64,000 nucleotides of DNA from Rhodococcus sp. Leaf278 (GCF_001426085.1 NZ_LMRR01000012.1:251318-315317), one strand, 5' to 3'. Shown: positions 1 to 8,181, numbered from the stretch's first letter. The notes: generated from the letters alone by a model not told the origin. A program made the numbers and translations.

Positions 1-569
1 CGGAATTCGTCGACGAACGATTCGGGTTGCCCACTGTCACCGACATCATCTCCGAGTTGGAGAAGCCGGGACGCGACCCGCGTCCGGAGTTCAAGACCGC
101 GACTTTCGCGGCCGGTATCGAGAAGGTGGCCGACCTGAAGCCGGGCATGACGCTCGAAGGCGTGGTGACGAACGTGGCGGCGTTCGGTGCTTTCGTCGAC
201 GTCGGTGTGCATCAGGACGGTCTCGTTCACGTCTCGGCGATGTCGCACAACTTCGTCAAGGATCCGCGTGAGGTCGTCAAGTCCGGTGACGTCGTACGCG
301 TCAAGGTCATGGAGGTGGACCTCCCTCGTCAGCGCATCGGATTGAGCCTGCGACTGGACGACGAGCCTGGGGCCTCCACCGGAAAGGACGCCCCCCGCGG
401 ACAGCAGGGAGAACGACCGCGGGGCCAGGGGCGAGCCGGCGGTGCCGACCAGGGCAATCGGGGACGAGACTCACGACCCCAGCGAGAGCGCCGCGGTGGT
501 GCTCAACAGGCCGCACCGGCGGCCGGTTCGATGGCGGACGCGCTCCGGAAGGCTGGATTCGGAAAATAG
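1..569 (+). CDS. tex: Tex-family transcription accessory protein, C-terminal part (5' truncated by the window edge)
   Basis: The reading frame is open from the left window edge, so an internal TTG at 27 is not the true start. The visible part begins with the helical segment that precedes the S1 domain ([21 protein letters not shown]). A canonical S1 RNA-binding domain follows ([20 protein letters not shown], then [12 protein letters not shown] and RIGLSL). Tex proteins bind RNA through S1 and act on transcription complexes and transcript stability; this is family knowledge. The last 65 residues or so are an Arg/Gly/Gln-rich low-complexity tail that ends in a short helix ([13 protein letters not shown]), as is common in actinobacterial Tex. 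The N-terminal YqgF-like and HhH domains lie outside the window. Confidence 0.9.
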   Translation, partial: EFVDERFGLPTVTDIISELEKPGRDPRPEFKTATFAAGIEKVADLKPGMTLEGVVTNVAAFGAFVDVGVHQDGLVHVSAMSHNFVKDPREVVKSGDVVRVKVMEVDLPRQRIGLSLRLDDEPGASTGKDAPRGQQGERPRGQGRAGGADQGNRGRDSRPQRERRGGAQQAAPAAGSMADALRKAGFGK

Positions 570-667
570 CGACTGCTCGATGGTCGATGCCGTCCTGGGC
601 TGCCCGAATCACGAATAGTGTGAAGTCCGACTCGCCGGTCGTTCGGTAGGAAGGACGTGAGACGCAC

Positions 668-1525
668 GTGAGGTGGTTGCAACACGGGGTCATCGATCAC
701 GGTCGTCTTCCGCTTCTCTGCTTCCTGTTGGGTCTGCTGGTCGGATTTCTGTTGATCCGCCTCAGCGTCAGGATGATTCGCGCGGACGTGAAATGGTGGC
801 CCGGCAACATCACGCCCGGTGGGCAGCACATACATCACGTCGTGTTCGGGATCGTGCTGATGTTGCTGGCAGGGATCGGTCTCATCGCGGTGTATGTGGA
901 CGGATCGCAGACGATCGGCGCGGTCCTGGCCGCCATCTTCGGCATCGGGGCCGCGCTCGTTCTCGACGAGTTCGCATTGATCTTCTACCTCCGCGACGTC
1001 TATTGGTCCGAACAGGGTCGTACGTCGGTCGACGCAGTGTTCGCTGCGGTGGCGTTCACGGGACTGTTGCTCCTCGGGTTCCACCCCTTGGCGCTCCTGA
1101 GCCCGGCGAGCTTTCGAGCCGATCCGGATCCGTGGGTTCGCGGGACACTGGCGGTACTGGCATTGGCCAACTTGGCTCTCGGTGTCATCGTTCTGCTCAA
1201 GGGAAAGATCTGGACCGGGTTGGTAGGGCTGTTCGTCCTGCCGATCCTCGTGTTGGCGGCGATTCGACTGAGCAGACCGAGCGCGCCGTGGGCGAGGTGG
1301 CGCTACACCAGCAGGCCGAAAAAGATGGAGAGAGCTCTGCGACGTGAGAAGCGCTGGCGCAGACCGCTGATCAGAGCCAAGATCTATTTGCAGGACGCAA
1401 TCGCGGGCAAGCCCAGCATCGTCCATGCACGCGAGGCCACCGAGGACGAGTTGGCGCGCGTCGTGGTGCCGGCACCGGTGTCGGGCGCTGCCGTCTCACC
1501 CCGCGCGGAGTCGATTTCTCCGTAG
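668..1525 (+). CDS. Conserved multi-pass integral membrane protein of unknown function
   Basis: This 285-residue protein starts at GTG 668 with an AAGGA-type ribosome site about 12 bases upstream. It has roughly six or seven hydrophobic segments: residues about 12-30, 58-80, 85-108, 120-143, 158-178 and 182-203. A conserved-looking PGGQHIHHVVFG stretch with three His residues lies just before the second segment and could bind metal, though this is inference. The C-terminal 80 residues are cytosolic-looking and rich in Arg/Lys. It stands alone between tex and rplS on the same strand. I recognise it only as an actinobacterial hypothetical membrane protein and assign no activity. Confidence 0.75.
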   Translation: MRWLQHGVIDHGRLPLLCFLLGLLVGFLLIRLSVRMIRADVKWWPGNITPGGQHIHHVVFGIVLMLLAGIGLIAVYVDGSQTIGAVLAAIFGIGAALVLDEFALIFYLRDVYWSEQGRTSVDAVFAAVAFTGLLLLGFHPLALLSPASFRADPDPWVRGTLAVLALANLALGVIVLLKGKIWTGLVGLFVLPILVLAAIRLSRPSAPWARWRYTSRPKKMERALRREKRWRRPLIRAKIYLQDAIAGKPSIVHAREATEDELARVVVPAPVSGAAVSPRAESISP

Positions 1526-1663
1526 GCATGATGGTCTGGCACAATGGTCGGGTTGCCTCTAGCAGGCACGGACCTCACTCGGAGTACGAACCAGTCGAGC
1601 CGCGCAGTCTGCGAGCCGCTCGGTTCCTCTACTCAAGCGCAGAACGCAAGGATGGCACAACCG

Positions 1664-2005
1664 ATGAACACTCTGGACTTTCTCGACAATCAGTCGCTGC
1701 GTGGCGACATCCCCGATTTCCGCCCCGGCGACACCCTGAACGTGCACGTCAAGGTCATCGAAGGCTCGAAGGAGCGTATTCAGATCTTCAAGGGCGTCGT
1801 CATCCGGCGTCAGGGCGGTGGCGTTCGCGAGACCTTCACGGTTCGTAAGGTCTCGTTCGGCGTCGGCGTCGAGCGCACCTTCCCGGTGCACAGCCCCAAC
1901 ATCGCGCAGTTCGAGGTCCTCACTCGCGGTGACGTCCGTCGCGCCAAGCTCTACTACCTCCGCGATCTGCGTGGCAAGGCCGCCAAGATCAAGGAAAAGC
2001 GCTGA
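1664..2005 (+). CDS. rplS: 50S ribosomal protein L19
   Basis: This 113-residue protein matches L19 over its full length, including [51 protein letters not shown] and the basic tail [23 protein letters not shown]19 sits at the 30S-50S interface. ATG 1664 is chosen because it gives the standard MNTLDF start and lies 11 bases after AAGGA (1648-1652). The in-frame ATG at 1652 overlaps that ribosome site. The gene is closed by a perfect 18-bp hairpin at 2034-2073 and is followed by lepB and rnhB, the usual actinobacterial order. Confidence 0.97.
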   Translation: MNTLDFLDNQSLRGDIPDFRPGDTLNVHVKVIEGSKERIQIFKGVVIRRQGGGVRETFTVRKVSFGVGVERTFPVHSPNIAQFEVLTRGDVRRAKLYYLRDLRGKAAKIKEKR

Positions 2006-2033
2006 TTGGTTCCGCCCGGATCCATATAGCTCC

Positions 2034-2073
2034 CATCATGCCGCGTCGCCCTCTCGGGCGACGCGGCATGATG
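2034..2073 (+). terminator. Strong hairpin after rplS, no U-tract
   Basis: CATCATGCCGCGTCGCCC (2034-2051) pairs perfectly over 18 bp with 2056-2073 around a TCTC loop. It lies 29 bases after the rplS stop. No T-run follows, so this is the U-less hairpin type often seen in actinobacteria. The function as a terminator is inferred from position and stem strength. Confidence 0.75.
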
Positions 2074-2136
2074 CGTCTCGGCCGGTCCGAAACGCCGGTG
2101 CACAGACCGTCCGGCCGCGCAGACCAGCGTTCCGGC

Positions 2137-2142
2137 TAACCT
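2137..2142 (+). promoter_or_regulatory. Candidate -10 element for leaderless lepB transcript
   Basis: TAACCT fits the actinobacterial TANNNT -10 pattern and ends 7 bases before the GTG start at 2149. The transcription start would then fall on or next to the start codon. No Shine-Dalgarno sequence is visible. Confidence 0.4.
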
Positions 2143-2148
2143 GTTGAC

Positions 2149-2925
2149 GTGACGCAGTCCCCACAGGATCCGACCGACGAGCCCGACGACGACTCTTCGC
2201 AGAACGAGCGTCGGGATCGCAAGCCCCGATCGTTCTGGCGAGAGCTTCCGATTCTCATTCTGGTAGCGCTGGTGTTGAGTTTTCTGCTCCAAACATTCGT
2301 CGCTCGGGTGTACCTGATCCCATCCGAGTCGATGGAGCCGACTCTGCACGGCTGCGCGGGCTGTACCGGCGACCGGATCGTGGTGGAAAAGATCGGGTAC
2401 CGCTTCGGTGACCCGAAGCCCGGCGACATCGTCGTCTTTCGTGGTCCGGATTCGTGGAACGACGAATTCGTCTCGCAGCGCTCCGACAACTCGGTCATCC
2501 GCGGGGCCCAGGAAGTGGGCTCCTTGATCGGAGTCGTCGCTCCGGACGAGAACGATCTGGTCAAACGCGTCATTGCCACCGGCGGTCAGACCGTCGAGTG
2601 CTGTGACGATCAGGGCCGAGTACTCGTCGATGGGAAGCCGTTGGACGAGCCGTACATTCAGATGGATTTCCCGTTCGCCCCGGGCACGATGACGTGTGAC
2701 ACCGAGCTGAAGTCGGGACGCTGCTTCGACCCCGTGACCGTCCCCGAGGGCAACATCTGGGTGATGGGAGACAACCGGAGCAACTCACGAGACTCCCGCT
2801 ATCACATCACGGACGAATTCACCGGGACTGTGCCGCTCGACAACGTGATCGGCAAGGCTGTCTTCATCGCCCTGCCCCCGTCACGGACCGGACTCCTCGA
2901 TTCTCCCGACATCCAAGGTCGATGA
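2149..2925 (+). CDS. lepB: Signal peptidase I
   Basis: This 258-residue type I leader peptidase cleaves signal peptides from exported proteins at the outer face of the membrane. An acidic cytosolic N-terminus of about 30 residues is followed by one membrane anchor (about 33-50). The catalytic Ser61 lies in PSESMEPT, the general-base Lys139 in [11 protein letters not shown], and the C-terminal signature is [13 protein letters not shown]. Cys residues at 69/72 and in the VECCDD stretch may form disulfides. The GTG start has no ribosome site, consistent with leaderless translation. The stop overlaps the downstream rnhB start (ATGA), so the two are probably translationally coupled. Confidence 0.95.
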   Translation: MTQSPQDPTDEPDDDSSQNERRDRKPRSFWRELPILILVALVLSFLLQTFVARVYLIPSESMEPTLHGCAGCTGDRIVVEKIGYRFGDPKPGDIVVFRGPDSWNDEFVSQRSDNSVIRGAQEVGSLIGVVAPDENDLVKRVIATGGQTVECCDDQGRVLVDGKPLDEPYIQMDFPFAPGTMTCDTELKSGRCFDPVTVPEGNIWVMGDNRSNSRDSRYHITDEFTGTVPLDNVIGKAVFIALPPSRTGLLDSPDIQGR

Positions 2926-3680
2926 CGACGGCCCCCCGCCGCGCGCCTCGTGTTCGAGCGACTCTGACGCGGTCGTCGTGGCCGCCACGTCCGGTCATCC
3001 GGCGAGCCGCCGGGTTGCGGACGATGGAGTCGGCTTTGGAACGCGGCGGTCTCGGGCCGGTTGCGGGTGTCGACGAGGCAGGTAGGGGAGCGTGTGCCGG
3101 TCCGTTGACGGTCGCGGCATGTGTACTCGGCGCTCGCGCCCATGCCGCGCTGGCCGATCTGGACGACTCGAAGAAGTTGACCGAGCGTCGACGCGAGAAA
3201 CTGTTCCCCAAGATTCAGAAGCTGGCGCTTGCATGGAGCGTGGTGTTCATAGACGCTGCCGAAGTCGATCGCATCGGGGTGCACGTGGCGAACATCGAGG
3301 GAATGCGTCGCGCAGTTGCCGGGCTCGGAGTGACTCCCGGGTACGTGCTCACCGACGGCTTCCGGGTGCCCGGCCTGCCAATTCCGTCGCTACCGGTGAT
3401 CGGCGGCGACGCCACCGCCGCGTGCATCGCTGCCGCGAGCGTGTTGGCAAAGGTCTCGCGTGATCGGTTGATGGTGCAGATGGACGAGGAGATTCCGGGC
3501 TACGGATTCGCCGTTCACAAGGGCTACAGCACGCGGGCTCATTCGGCCGCCATGATTGCTCTCGGCCCCAGCAGAGAACATCGAATGTCGTATGCGAATG
3601 TCGCTGCGGCGGCCGCAGGCTCCCCGCGAGACGACGACGCCGTGGGGCGAATGGACTGCCGCGACGCAGGTGCGCGATGA
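2922..3680 (+). CDS. rnhB: Ribonuclease HII
   Basis: RNase HII removes ribonucleotides and RNA primers from RNA-DNA hybrids. The catalytic acidic residues are visible: Asp51-Glu52 in GVDEAGRG, the LDDSKKL motif, and the Asp in [11 protein letters not shown]. The conserved [14 protein letters not shown] and [13 protein letters not shown] blocks are present. The start at 2922 overlaps the lepB stop by 4 bases. The first 18 or so residues are weakly conserved relative to what I recall of the mycobacterial protein, so a later start is possible. The C-terminal 25 residues after HRMSYANV are a variable tail. Confidence 0.95.
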   Translation: MTTAPRRAPRVRATLTRSSWPPRPVIRRAAGLRTMESALERGGLGPVAGVDEAGRGACAGPLTVAACVLGARAHAALADLDDSKKLTERRREKLFPKIQKLALAWSVVFIDAAEVDRIGVHVANIEGMRRAVAGLGVTPGYVLTDGFRVPGLPIPSLPVIGGDATAACIAAASVLAKVSRDRLMVQMDEEIPGYGFAVHKGYSTRAHSAAMIALGPSREHRMSYANVAAAAAGSPRDDDAVGRMDCRDAGAR

Positions 3681-3717
3681 TTACTTCTCACGCCCGACTG
3701 GAGGATGAAAGAGACCG

Positions 3718-4023
3718 ATGAGTGCCGAAGATCTCGAAAAGTACGAAACCGAGATGGAGCTCTCGCTGTATCGCGAGTATCGGGACATCGTAGGTCAGTT
3801 CAACTACGTGGTCGAAACCGAACGTCGGTTCTATCTGGCGAACTCCGTCGAACTCATTCCGCACAACGCCGACGGTGAAATCTACTTCGAATTGAGGATG
3901 TCGGATTCGTGGGTGTGGGACATGTACCGCCCCGCCCGTTTCGTCAAGCATGTCCGAGTGATCACGTTCAAAGACGTTAACATCGAAGAGCTGGACAAAC
4001 CCGACCTACGCCTTCCGGAATAG
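3718..4023 (+). CDS. DUF2469 family protein
   Basis: This 101-residue acidic, Tyr-rich protein (MSAEDLEKYETEMELSLYRE) is recognised as the DUF2469 family, found in actinobacteria directly downstream of rnhB (Rv2901c in M. tuberculosis). A GGATGA-type ribosome site lies just upstream. There are no membrane segments or known catalytic motifs. The function is unknown; only its strict conservation and position say anything about it. Confidence 0.9.
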   Translation: MSAEDLEKYETEMELSLYREYRDIVGQFNYVVETERRFYLANSVELIPHNADGEIYFELRMSDSWVWDMYRPARFVKHVRVITFKDVNIEELDKPDLRLPE

Positions 4024-4435
4024 CGTGTTGCGGCGAACGCCGTGGCACATCGGCAGTCGACGGCGGTTCGCGTACGGGTGAACAACGCCCGGCCTCACGC
4101 CGACGAGTCGCCGCACCGATAGTCGACGGTGTCGATCGTGATTGTCGAAAAAAATTGGACAGCCGACCAAATCGTTCCGTGTGTCCTGTTTCATCGTTGG
4201 TTTCGGCGGAGAGCCACCTCTGGCAGAGGGCGGCGCGGTAGATTCGAGCCGCGAAAGTAACTGTGTGACAAAAGTATTCGATTTCGAGGTCTATTTTCTC
4301 GAAATGTGAGGCCATATCTGGGGTGATATTCGTAAGTTCGACGCGTCGCGTAACACCTGCAACTTCTTTGCACACATACGAGAATGGGTGGTAGAACTTG
4401 AATATCACATCCCCCAGACGTGTAAGAGGTACGAG
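4024..4435 (+). other. 412-bp AT-richer intergenic region upstream of the lsr2-family gene
   Basis: No convincing ORF is present. Base composition is visibly less GC-rich than the surroundings, with stretches such as GAAAAAAATTGG near 4147 and a run of A/T-rich text from 4260 to 4440. It contains the inverted repeat at 4281-4305. The likely content is the lsr2 promoter and 5' leader. Lsr2 proteins prefer AT-rich DNA, so autoregulation is plausible but inferred. Confidence 0.5.
4281..4305 (+). promoter_or_regulatory. Perfect 8-bp inverted repeat, candidate operator upstream of lsr2
   Basis: ATTTCGAG (4281-4288) and CTCGAAAT (4298-4305) are separated by 9 bases, forming a symmetrical 25-bp site about 130 bp upstream of the lsr2-family start. 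No regulator is known for it. It could be a binding site or a small RNA hairpin. Confidence 0.35.
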
Positions 4436-4780
4436 ATGGCACGCAAGACGCTTGTTCAGATGATCGACGATGTCGATGGATCGGTAATCAAAGACGGTCA
4501 AGGTGAATCCATCGAATTCGGCATCGGTGGAAACCAGTACCGCATCGATTTGAACCTCAAGCATGCGAACGAATTGCACGAACAGTTGGCTTTCTGGATC
4601 GAGCACGCAGAGAAGGTCTCCGGACGCCGTACGCGCAAGGGCGGCGCTACTCCGGCACCGGTTCGCGGCAAAGTCGATCTTCAGGACATTCGGGCATGGG
4701 CACGCGAGAACGGCCACGAGGTCAGTGCTCGCGGCCGCATCAGTCAGGACGTGCAGGCAGCATACGAGGCTGCCCACTGA
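4436..4780 (+). CDS. lsr2: Lsr2-family nucleoid-associated protein (H-NS-like xenogeneic silencer)
   Basis: This 114-residue protein has the Lsr2 layout. The N-terminal dimerisation domain (MARKTLVQMIDDVDGS, then ESIEFGIGGNQYRIDLN) is joined by a basic linker (SGRRTRKGG) to the C-terminal DNA-binding domain. That domain carries the minor-groove RGR motif (IRAWARENGHEVSARGRIS). ATG 4436 is chosen because AAGAGG lies 6 bases upstream and it gives the family N-terminus; an upstream in-frame GTG is not supported. The linker is shorter and less Arg/Gly-rich than that of M. tuberculosis Lsr2, and the locus is not where that lsr2 lies (Rv3597c). It may therefore be a second copy in this genome. Confidence 0.92.
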   Translation: MARKTLVQMIDDVDGSVIKDGQGESIEFGIGGNQYRIDLNLKHANELHEQLAFWIEHAEKVSGRRTRKGGATPAPVRGKVDLQDIRAWARENGHEVSARGRISQDVQAAYEAAH

Positions 4781-4860
4781 CCATGTGGTAGCACCGTTTA
4801 CCTCGGTGCCCGAAAACGCTCTACCGGCATTCGATTTCGTGTGCCGACGCTGAGCATCAG

Positions 4861-4894
4861 CTCCGTCCGAATTTTCGTTTCGGGCGGAGTTTTG
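4861..4894 (+). terminator. Rho-independent terminator of the lsr2-family gene
   Basis: CTCCGTCCGAA (4861-4871) pairs with TTCGGGCGGAG (4879-4889) over 11 bp with a single G-T wobble and a 7-base loop. It is followed by TTTTG. It lies about 80 bases after the stop codon and is one of the few hairpins in the window with a T-run. Confidence 0.8.
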
Positions 4895-5013
4895 TGCGTG
4901 TGGGGGTCCTTGGATTCATGCGTGTGATGACCGCTGCCACCCGGCCGGCGAGCTGGTCCAAGCCGTGCACGACGGTCTGACAATTCCGGCAACAGGTCTC
5001 TCACATCTGCCCG

Positions 5014-5041
5014 TTCGTCCACAGGCGAGCAGTTGTCCACA
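5014..5041 (+). promoter_or_regulatory. Pair of DnaA-box-like nonamers upstream of yraN-comM-dprA
   Basis: TCGTCCACA (5015-5023) and TTGTCCACA (5033-5041) are in the same orientation, 18 bp start to start. The second matches the preferred actinobacterial DnaA box exactly. The 28-bp block resembles 49161-49188 upstream of the AbiEi/DUF559 gene at 23 of 28 positions. Function is unproven. Confidence 0.35.
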
Positions 5042-5149
5042 GGGTGATCACCCACCTGCGCTTTCATTGTTTCTCCTCGATTCGGACGTGCCACCTTCGG
5101 TAGCACGAATCGGCCGCGAAGTACGGCCGCAGAGTGGAGGAATGCGGAT

Positions 5150-5506
5150 ATGGCGACCAATCAGGAACTCGGTGCGCGCGGTGAGGACCTCGCGGTGCGC
5201 CATCTCGAGGACATCGGACTCGAGGTGATCGAGCGGAACTGGCGGCATCGATCCGGTGAGCTCGACATCATTGCGCGCGACGGTGACACGATGGTGTTCG
5301 TCGAGGTGAAGACGCGCTCGGGAGTTGGTTATGGAACCCCGGCCGAGGCTGTCACCTACACGAAACAGGTACGAATCAGAGGGCTCGCATTGTCGTGGCT
5401 TGCCCTGCAACAAGGTCCTTGGGTTCAGATCAGATTCGACGTGATCGCTATCGTGGTCGGGCGAGACGACAATCCGGTGATCACTCACATCCGGGCTGCG
5501 TTCTGA
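5150..5506 (+). CDS. yraN: YraN/UPF0102 family protein with restriction-endonuclease-like fold
   Basis: This 118-residue protein has the UPF0102 pattern: ELGARGEDLAVRHLEDIGLEVIERNWR, then GELDIIARDGDTMVFVEVKTRS. The E...D...E-x-K set is the PD-(D/E)xK nuclease-type core. The biochemical role of YraN is poorly defined. ATG 5150 has GGAGG 9 bases upstream. Its stop shares one base with the comM start (TGATG at 5504-5508), and comM overlaps dprA, so the three genes form one coupled operon for DNA uptake and processing, as in M. tuberculosis Rv2898c-Rv2896c. Confidence 0.92.
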   Translation: MATNQELGARGEDLAVRHLEDIGLEVIERNWRHRSGELDIIARDGDTMVFVEVKTRSGVGYGTPAEAVTYTKQVRIRGLALSWLALQQGPWVQIRFDVIAIVVGRDDNPVITHIRAAF

Positions 5507-7011
5507 TGCCGCTCGGAAGAGCGCATTCGGTTGCGGTCAACGGTGTCGACGGTGTGCTGGTGGAGATCGAAGCCGATATCGGGCAAGGGCTTCCGGGTAC
5601 ACATCTGGTCGGCCTGCCCGATACTGCACTGAACGAATCACGAGATCGCGTGAAAGCAGCCGTGAAGAACTCGGGTGGCACGTGGCCGGACAGTCGGGTG
5701 ATTCTCGCACTGTCACCCGCAACGCTGCCCAAAGGCGGATCGGTGTACGACCTCGCTCTCGCGTTGTCTGTTCTCGATGCGGCGAAGGCCATCCCGCGCG
5801 GGTGTCTCTCGGAGACAGTGTTTCTGGGCGAACTTGCTCTGGACGGCAGGCTGAGGCCAGTTCGCGGGGTCTTGCCCGGGGTGCTTGCTGTCAAAGGGGC
5901 GGGCTGGCAACGGGTGGTGGTCCCGATGCAGTGTCTACCCGAGGCGGGACTGGTGGACGGTATCGACGTGCTGGGCGCAGGCTCGCTTGGGGATGTCGTG
6001 GCGTGGCTTCGCGGCGAGCAGGGCTTGGAATCGCCGGTGCCGACCGAGTGGCATCAGGAGACCTATCCCGATCTCAGCGATGTGGCCGGGCAGGCGGATG
6101 CGCGGTGGGCTCTGGAGGTAGCGGCCGCCGGAGCGCATCACATCATGCTGACCGGTCCGCCGGGTATCGGCAAAACGATGTTGGCGCAGCGTCTTCCGGG
6201 GATTCTGCCGCCGCTGACCGAGTCCGAGGCGCTCGAGGTGACGGCCATCCATTCGGTGGCCGGTCTGTTGACCACCGCGCGCCCGCTCATCACCTCGCCG
6301 CCGTTCATTGCACCTCATCATTCGACGTCGGTCAGCGCTCTGGTGGGGGGTGGAACGGGAATGGCCAAACCGGGCGCGGTCAGTCGCGCGCATCGAGGAG
6401 TCCTGTTTCTGGACGAGTGCGCCGAGATGAGCGTTCGCGTACTGGAGGCTCTGCGGACTCCGTTGGAGGACGGTGAGATTCGCATTGCTCGTCGAGACGG
6501 TGTGGCGAGATATCCGGCTCGATTTCAGCTGGTTCTGGCGGCGAACCCGTGCCCGTGCGCACCTGCGCGACAGGTCGACTGTGTCTGTGCGCCCACTGCG
6601 CGGCGCAAGTATCTGGGGAAGCTCTCGGGGCCGTTGCTGGACCGTGTCGATCTCCGCATACAGATGATGGGCGTCGCGACGGGAGCATTGGTCGACGAGG
6701 TGGGGGAGGGCACGACCGAGATCCGCGCGCGAGTGACCGGAGCCAGGGATGCGGCCGCGCAGCGGTGGCAGGACTTCGGCTGGAGGACCAATGCGGAGGT
6801 CCCGGGGCCTGCTCTGCGGCAACGATTCCGCCTGGCGCGGTCGACGCTCGCGCCGGTGGAGCGCGCGTTGCGGAACGGATCGTTGACCGCGCGGGGAGCA
6901 GACAGAGCGATACGGGTGGCGTGGACGTTGAACGACCTCGCCGGGGGCACGGTTCCCGGTGCCGACGAGGTCGGAGCAGCGCTGGATTTCCGCGACAGGG
7001 GCGTGGCATGA
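5506..7011 (+). CDS. comM: YifB/ComM-family AAA+ Mg-chelatase-like ATPase
   Basis: The protein has 501 residues from ATG 5506, which overlaps the yraN stop. Layout: an N-terminal ChlI-like/Lon-protease-fold domain (VNGVDGVLVEIEADIGQGLPGTHLVGLPD), then an AAA+ core with Walker A GPPGIGKTML and Walker B GVLFLDECAEM, then a Cys-rich insert (NPCPCAPARQVDCVC) and the C-terminal ComM domain. ComM homologues act as branch-migration helicases during natural transformation in other bacteria; that role here is inference. A longer in-frame extension upstream lies inside yraN and is not used. The stop overlaps dprA by ATGA. Confidence 0.93.
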   Translation: MPLGRAHSVAVNGVDGVLVEIEADIGQGLPGTHLVGLPDTALNESRDRVKAAVKNSGGTWPDSRVILALSPATLPKGGSVYDLALALSVLDAAKAIPRGCLSETVFLGELALDGRLRPVRGVLPGVLAVKGAGWQRVVVPMQCLPEAGLVDGIDVLGAGSLGDVVAWLRGEQGLESPVPTEWHQETYPDLSDVAGQADARWALEVAAAGAHHIMLTGPPGIGKTMLAQRLPGILPPLTESEALEVTAIHSVAGLLTTARPLITSPPFIAPHHSTSVSALVGGGTGMAKPGAVSRAHRGVLFLDECAEMSVRVLEALRTPLEDGEIRIARRDGVARYPARFQLVLAANPCPCAPARQVDCVCAPTARRKYLGKLSGPLLDRVDLRIQMMGVATGALVDEVGEGTTEIRARVTGARDAAAQRWQDFGWRTNAEVPGPALRQRFRLARSTLAPVERALRNGSLTARGADRAIRVAWTLNDLAGGTVPGADEVGAALDFRDRGVA

Positions 7012-8129
7012 CGCACGACGCACGCCGACTCGCGTGGGCCTATCTGTCTCGAGTGGCGCAAGGCCCGCATCGACTCGTGGTCGACCATGCCGCTGCACAC
7101 GGCCCGGAAGCGGCTGCCGCGGCGGTTCGGGCAGGCCGATTGGGTGAGAGGCTGGCGGTGCGTGCCCACATCGACACCGCTGCAGCGGATCTCGATCACA
7201 TCGCGGCGCTGGGTGGCCGGCTGATCACTCCCGACGACGACGAGTGGCCGGCGTGGAGATTCCTCGGCTTCGACGGCTCGGGTCTGACTGTCGGAGTGGA
7301 CACCTGCCCACCGATTGCGTTGTGGGCGCTCGGAAATCGGCCCGTCGCAACTGCTACCGAACGATCCGTCTCCATCGTGGGGACGCGTGCATCGAGCCCG
7401 TACGGAGATCACGTGACCGCAGAAATATCCGCAGACCTCGCGCTCGACGGTTGGACCATCATTTCCGGCGCGGCCTTCGGGATCGACGCCGCGGCGCATC
7501 GGGCCGCCCTCGGAGTAGAGGGAACGACGATGGCGGTGCTGGCCTGTGGCGTCGACCGTGCGTATCCGGCGGGGCATTCCCGATTGCTGCGACAGATAGC
7601 CGATCACGGCCTGGTCCTGAGCGAATACGCACCGGGCACCACTCCTGCCAAGCATCGCTTCCTCGCTCGCAACAGACTCGTTGCGGCACTCGGATCGGCT
7701 GTGGTGGTGGTCGAGGCCGGGTGGCGCAGCGGGGCTCGCAATACTGCGGCATGGGCGACAAAACTGGGTCGTCCGGTACTCGCGGTTCCCGGTCCCGTCA
7801 CATCGCCTACGTCCAAGGGGTGCCATCGCATGATCCGCGACGGGGAGGCAGTGCTGGTGTCGAGCTCGCACGATGTCGTTGCCGAGGCCGGTGCCCTGGG
7901 ATCTCCGGAGGAGTGGCGGCCCGACCTCTTTCGCGAGACGGACGCGCTCTCGGAGACCGGATTGCTGATCTACGACGCGTTGCCGGCAACCGGGTCATTG
8001 TCGAGCAGCGAGTTGTCCGAACGGTCCGGTGTACCGATCGGCAAGGTGCGCGCAGCGCTTCCCGTGCTGGAAATGGACGGCTTCGTGGCCAGCGACGAGA
8101 CCGGGTGGTTCCGCGTGGTTCGGGGCTGA
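7008..8129 (+). CDS. dprA: DNA-processing protein DprA
   Basis: This 373-residue protein starts at ATG 7008 inside the comM stop (ATGA). The Rossmann-like DNA_processg_A domain is clear: VSIVGTRASSPYG, IISGAAFGIDAAAHRAAL, VLACGVDRAYPAGH, LSEYAPGT and RNRLVAALGSAVVVVEA, followed by RSGARNTAAWA and a C-terminal winged-helix DML1-like domain (GLLIYDALPATGSLSSSELSERSGVP). DprA loads RecA onto incoming single-stranded DNA in competent bacteria (family knowledge). No other competence genes are visible in this window. Confidence 0.95.
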   Translation: MTHDARRLAWAYLSRVAQGPHRLVVDHAAAHGPEAAAAAVRAGRLGERLAVRAHIDTAAADLDHIAALGGRLITPDDDEWPAWRFLGFDGSGLTVGVDTCPPIALWALGNRPVATATERSVSIVGTRASSPYGDHVTAEISADLALDGWTIISGAAFGIDAAAHRAALGVEGTTMAVLACGVDRAYPAGHSRLLRQIADHGLVLSEYAPGTTPAKHRFLARNRLVAALGSAVVVVEAGWRSGARNTAAWATKLGRPVLAVPGPVTSPTSKGCHRMIRDGEAVLVSSSHDVVAEAGALGSPEEWRPDLFRETDALSETGLLIYDALPATGSLSSSELSERSGVPIGKVRAALPVLEMDGFVASDETGWFRVVRG

Positions 8130-8162
8130 CCGCCACGTTTGCCGAGCCCCGAAGGTAGGGTG

Positions 8163-8181
8163 TTAGGTAATGCTTAGTCGG
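8163..8181 (+). promoter_or_regulatory. Candidate IdeR/DtxR iron box upstream of the siderophore-interacting protein
   Basis: The 19 bases starting TTAGGTAATGCTTAG match 13 of 19 positions of the IdeR/DtxR consensus TWAGGTWAGSCTWACCTWA. The left half is perfect and the right half weak. A TAGGGT -10-like hexamer (8156-8161) sits just upstream, so binding near the transcription start would repress. Confidence 0.45.

Larger units (their letters stand above)
4781..5149 (+). other. 369-bp intergenic region between lsr2 and yraN
   Basis: It contains the lsr2 terminator (4861-4894) and a pair of DnaA-box-like nonamers at 5015-5023 and 5033-5041. I see no credible coding sequence. The yraN ribosome site (GGAGG, 5136-5140) is at its right end. 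Confidence 0.5.

Noticed and set aside
503-1426. 307-codon antisense frame opposite the membrane protein gene
   Set aside because: It is Gln/Arg/Asp-rich shadow sequence with no family resemblance.
4006-4442. Small antisense frames in the lsr2 upstream region (4006-4194 and 4191-4442)
   Set aside because: They have no ribosome site and no recognisable protein, and overlap what looks like regulatory AT-richer DNA.
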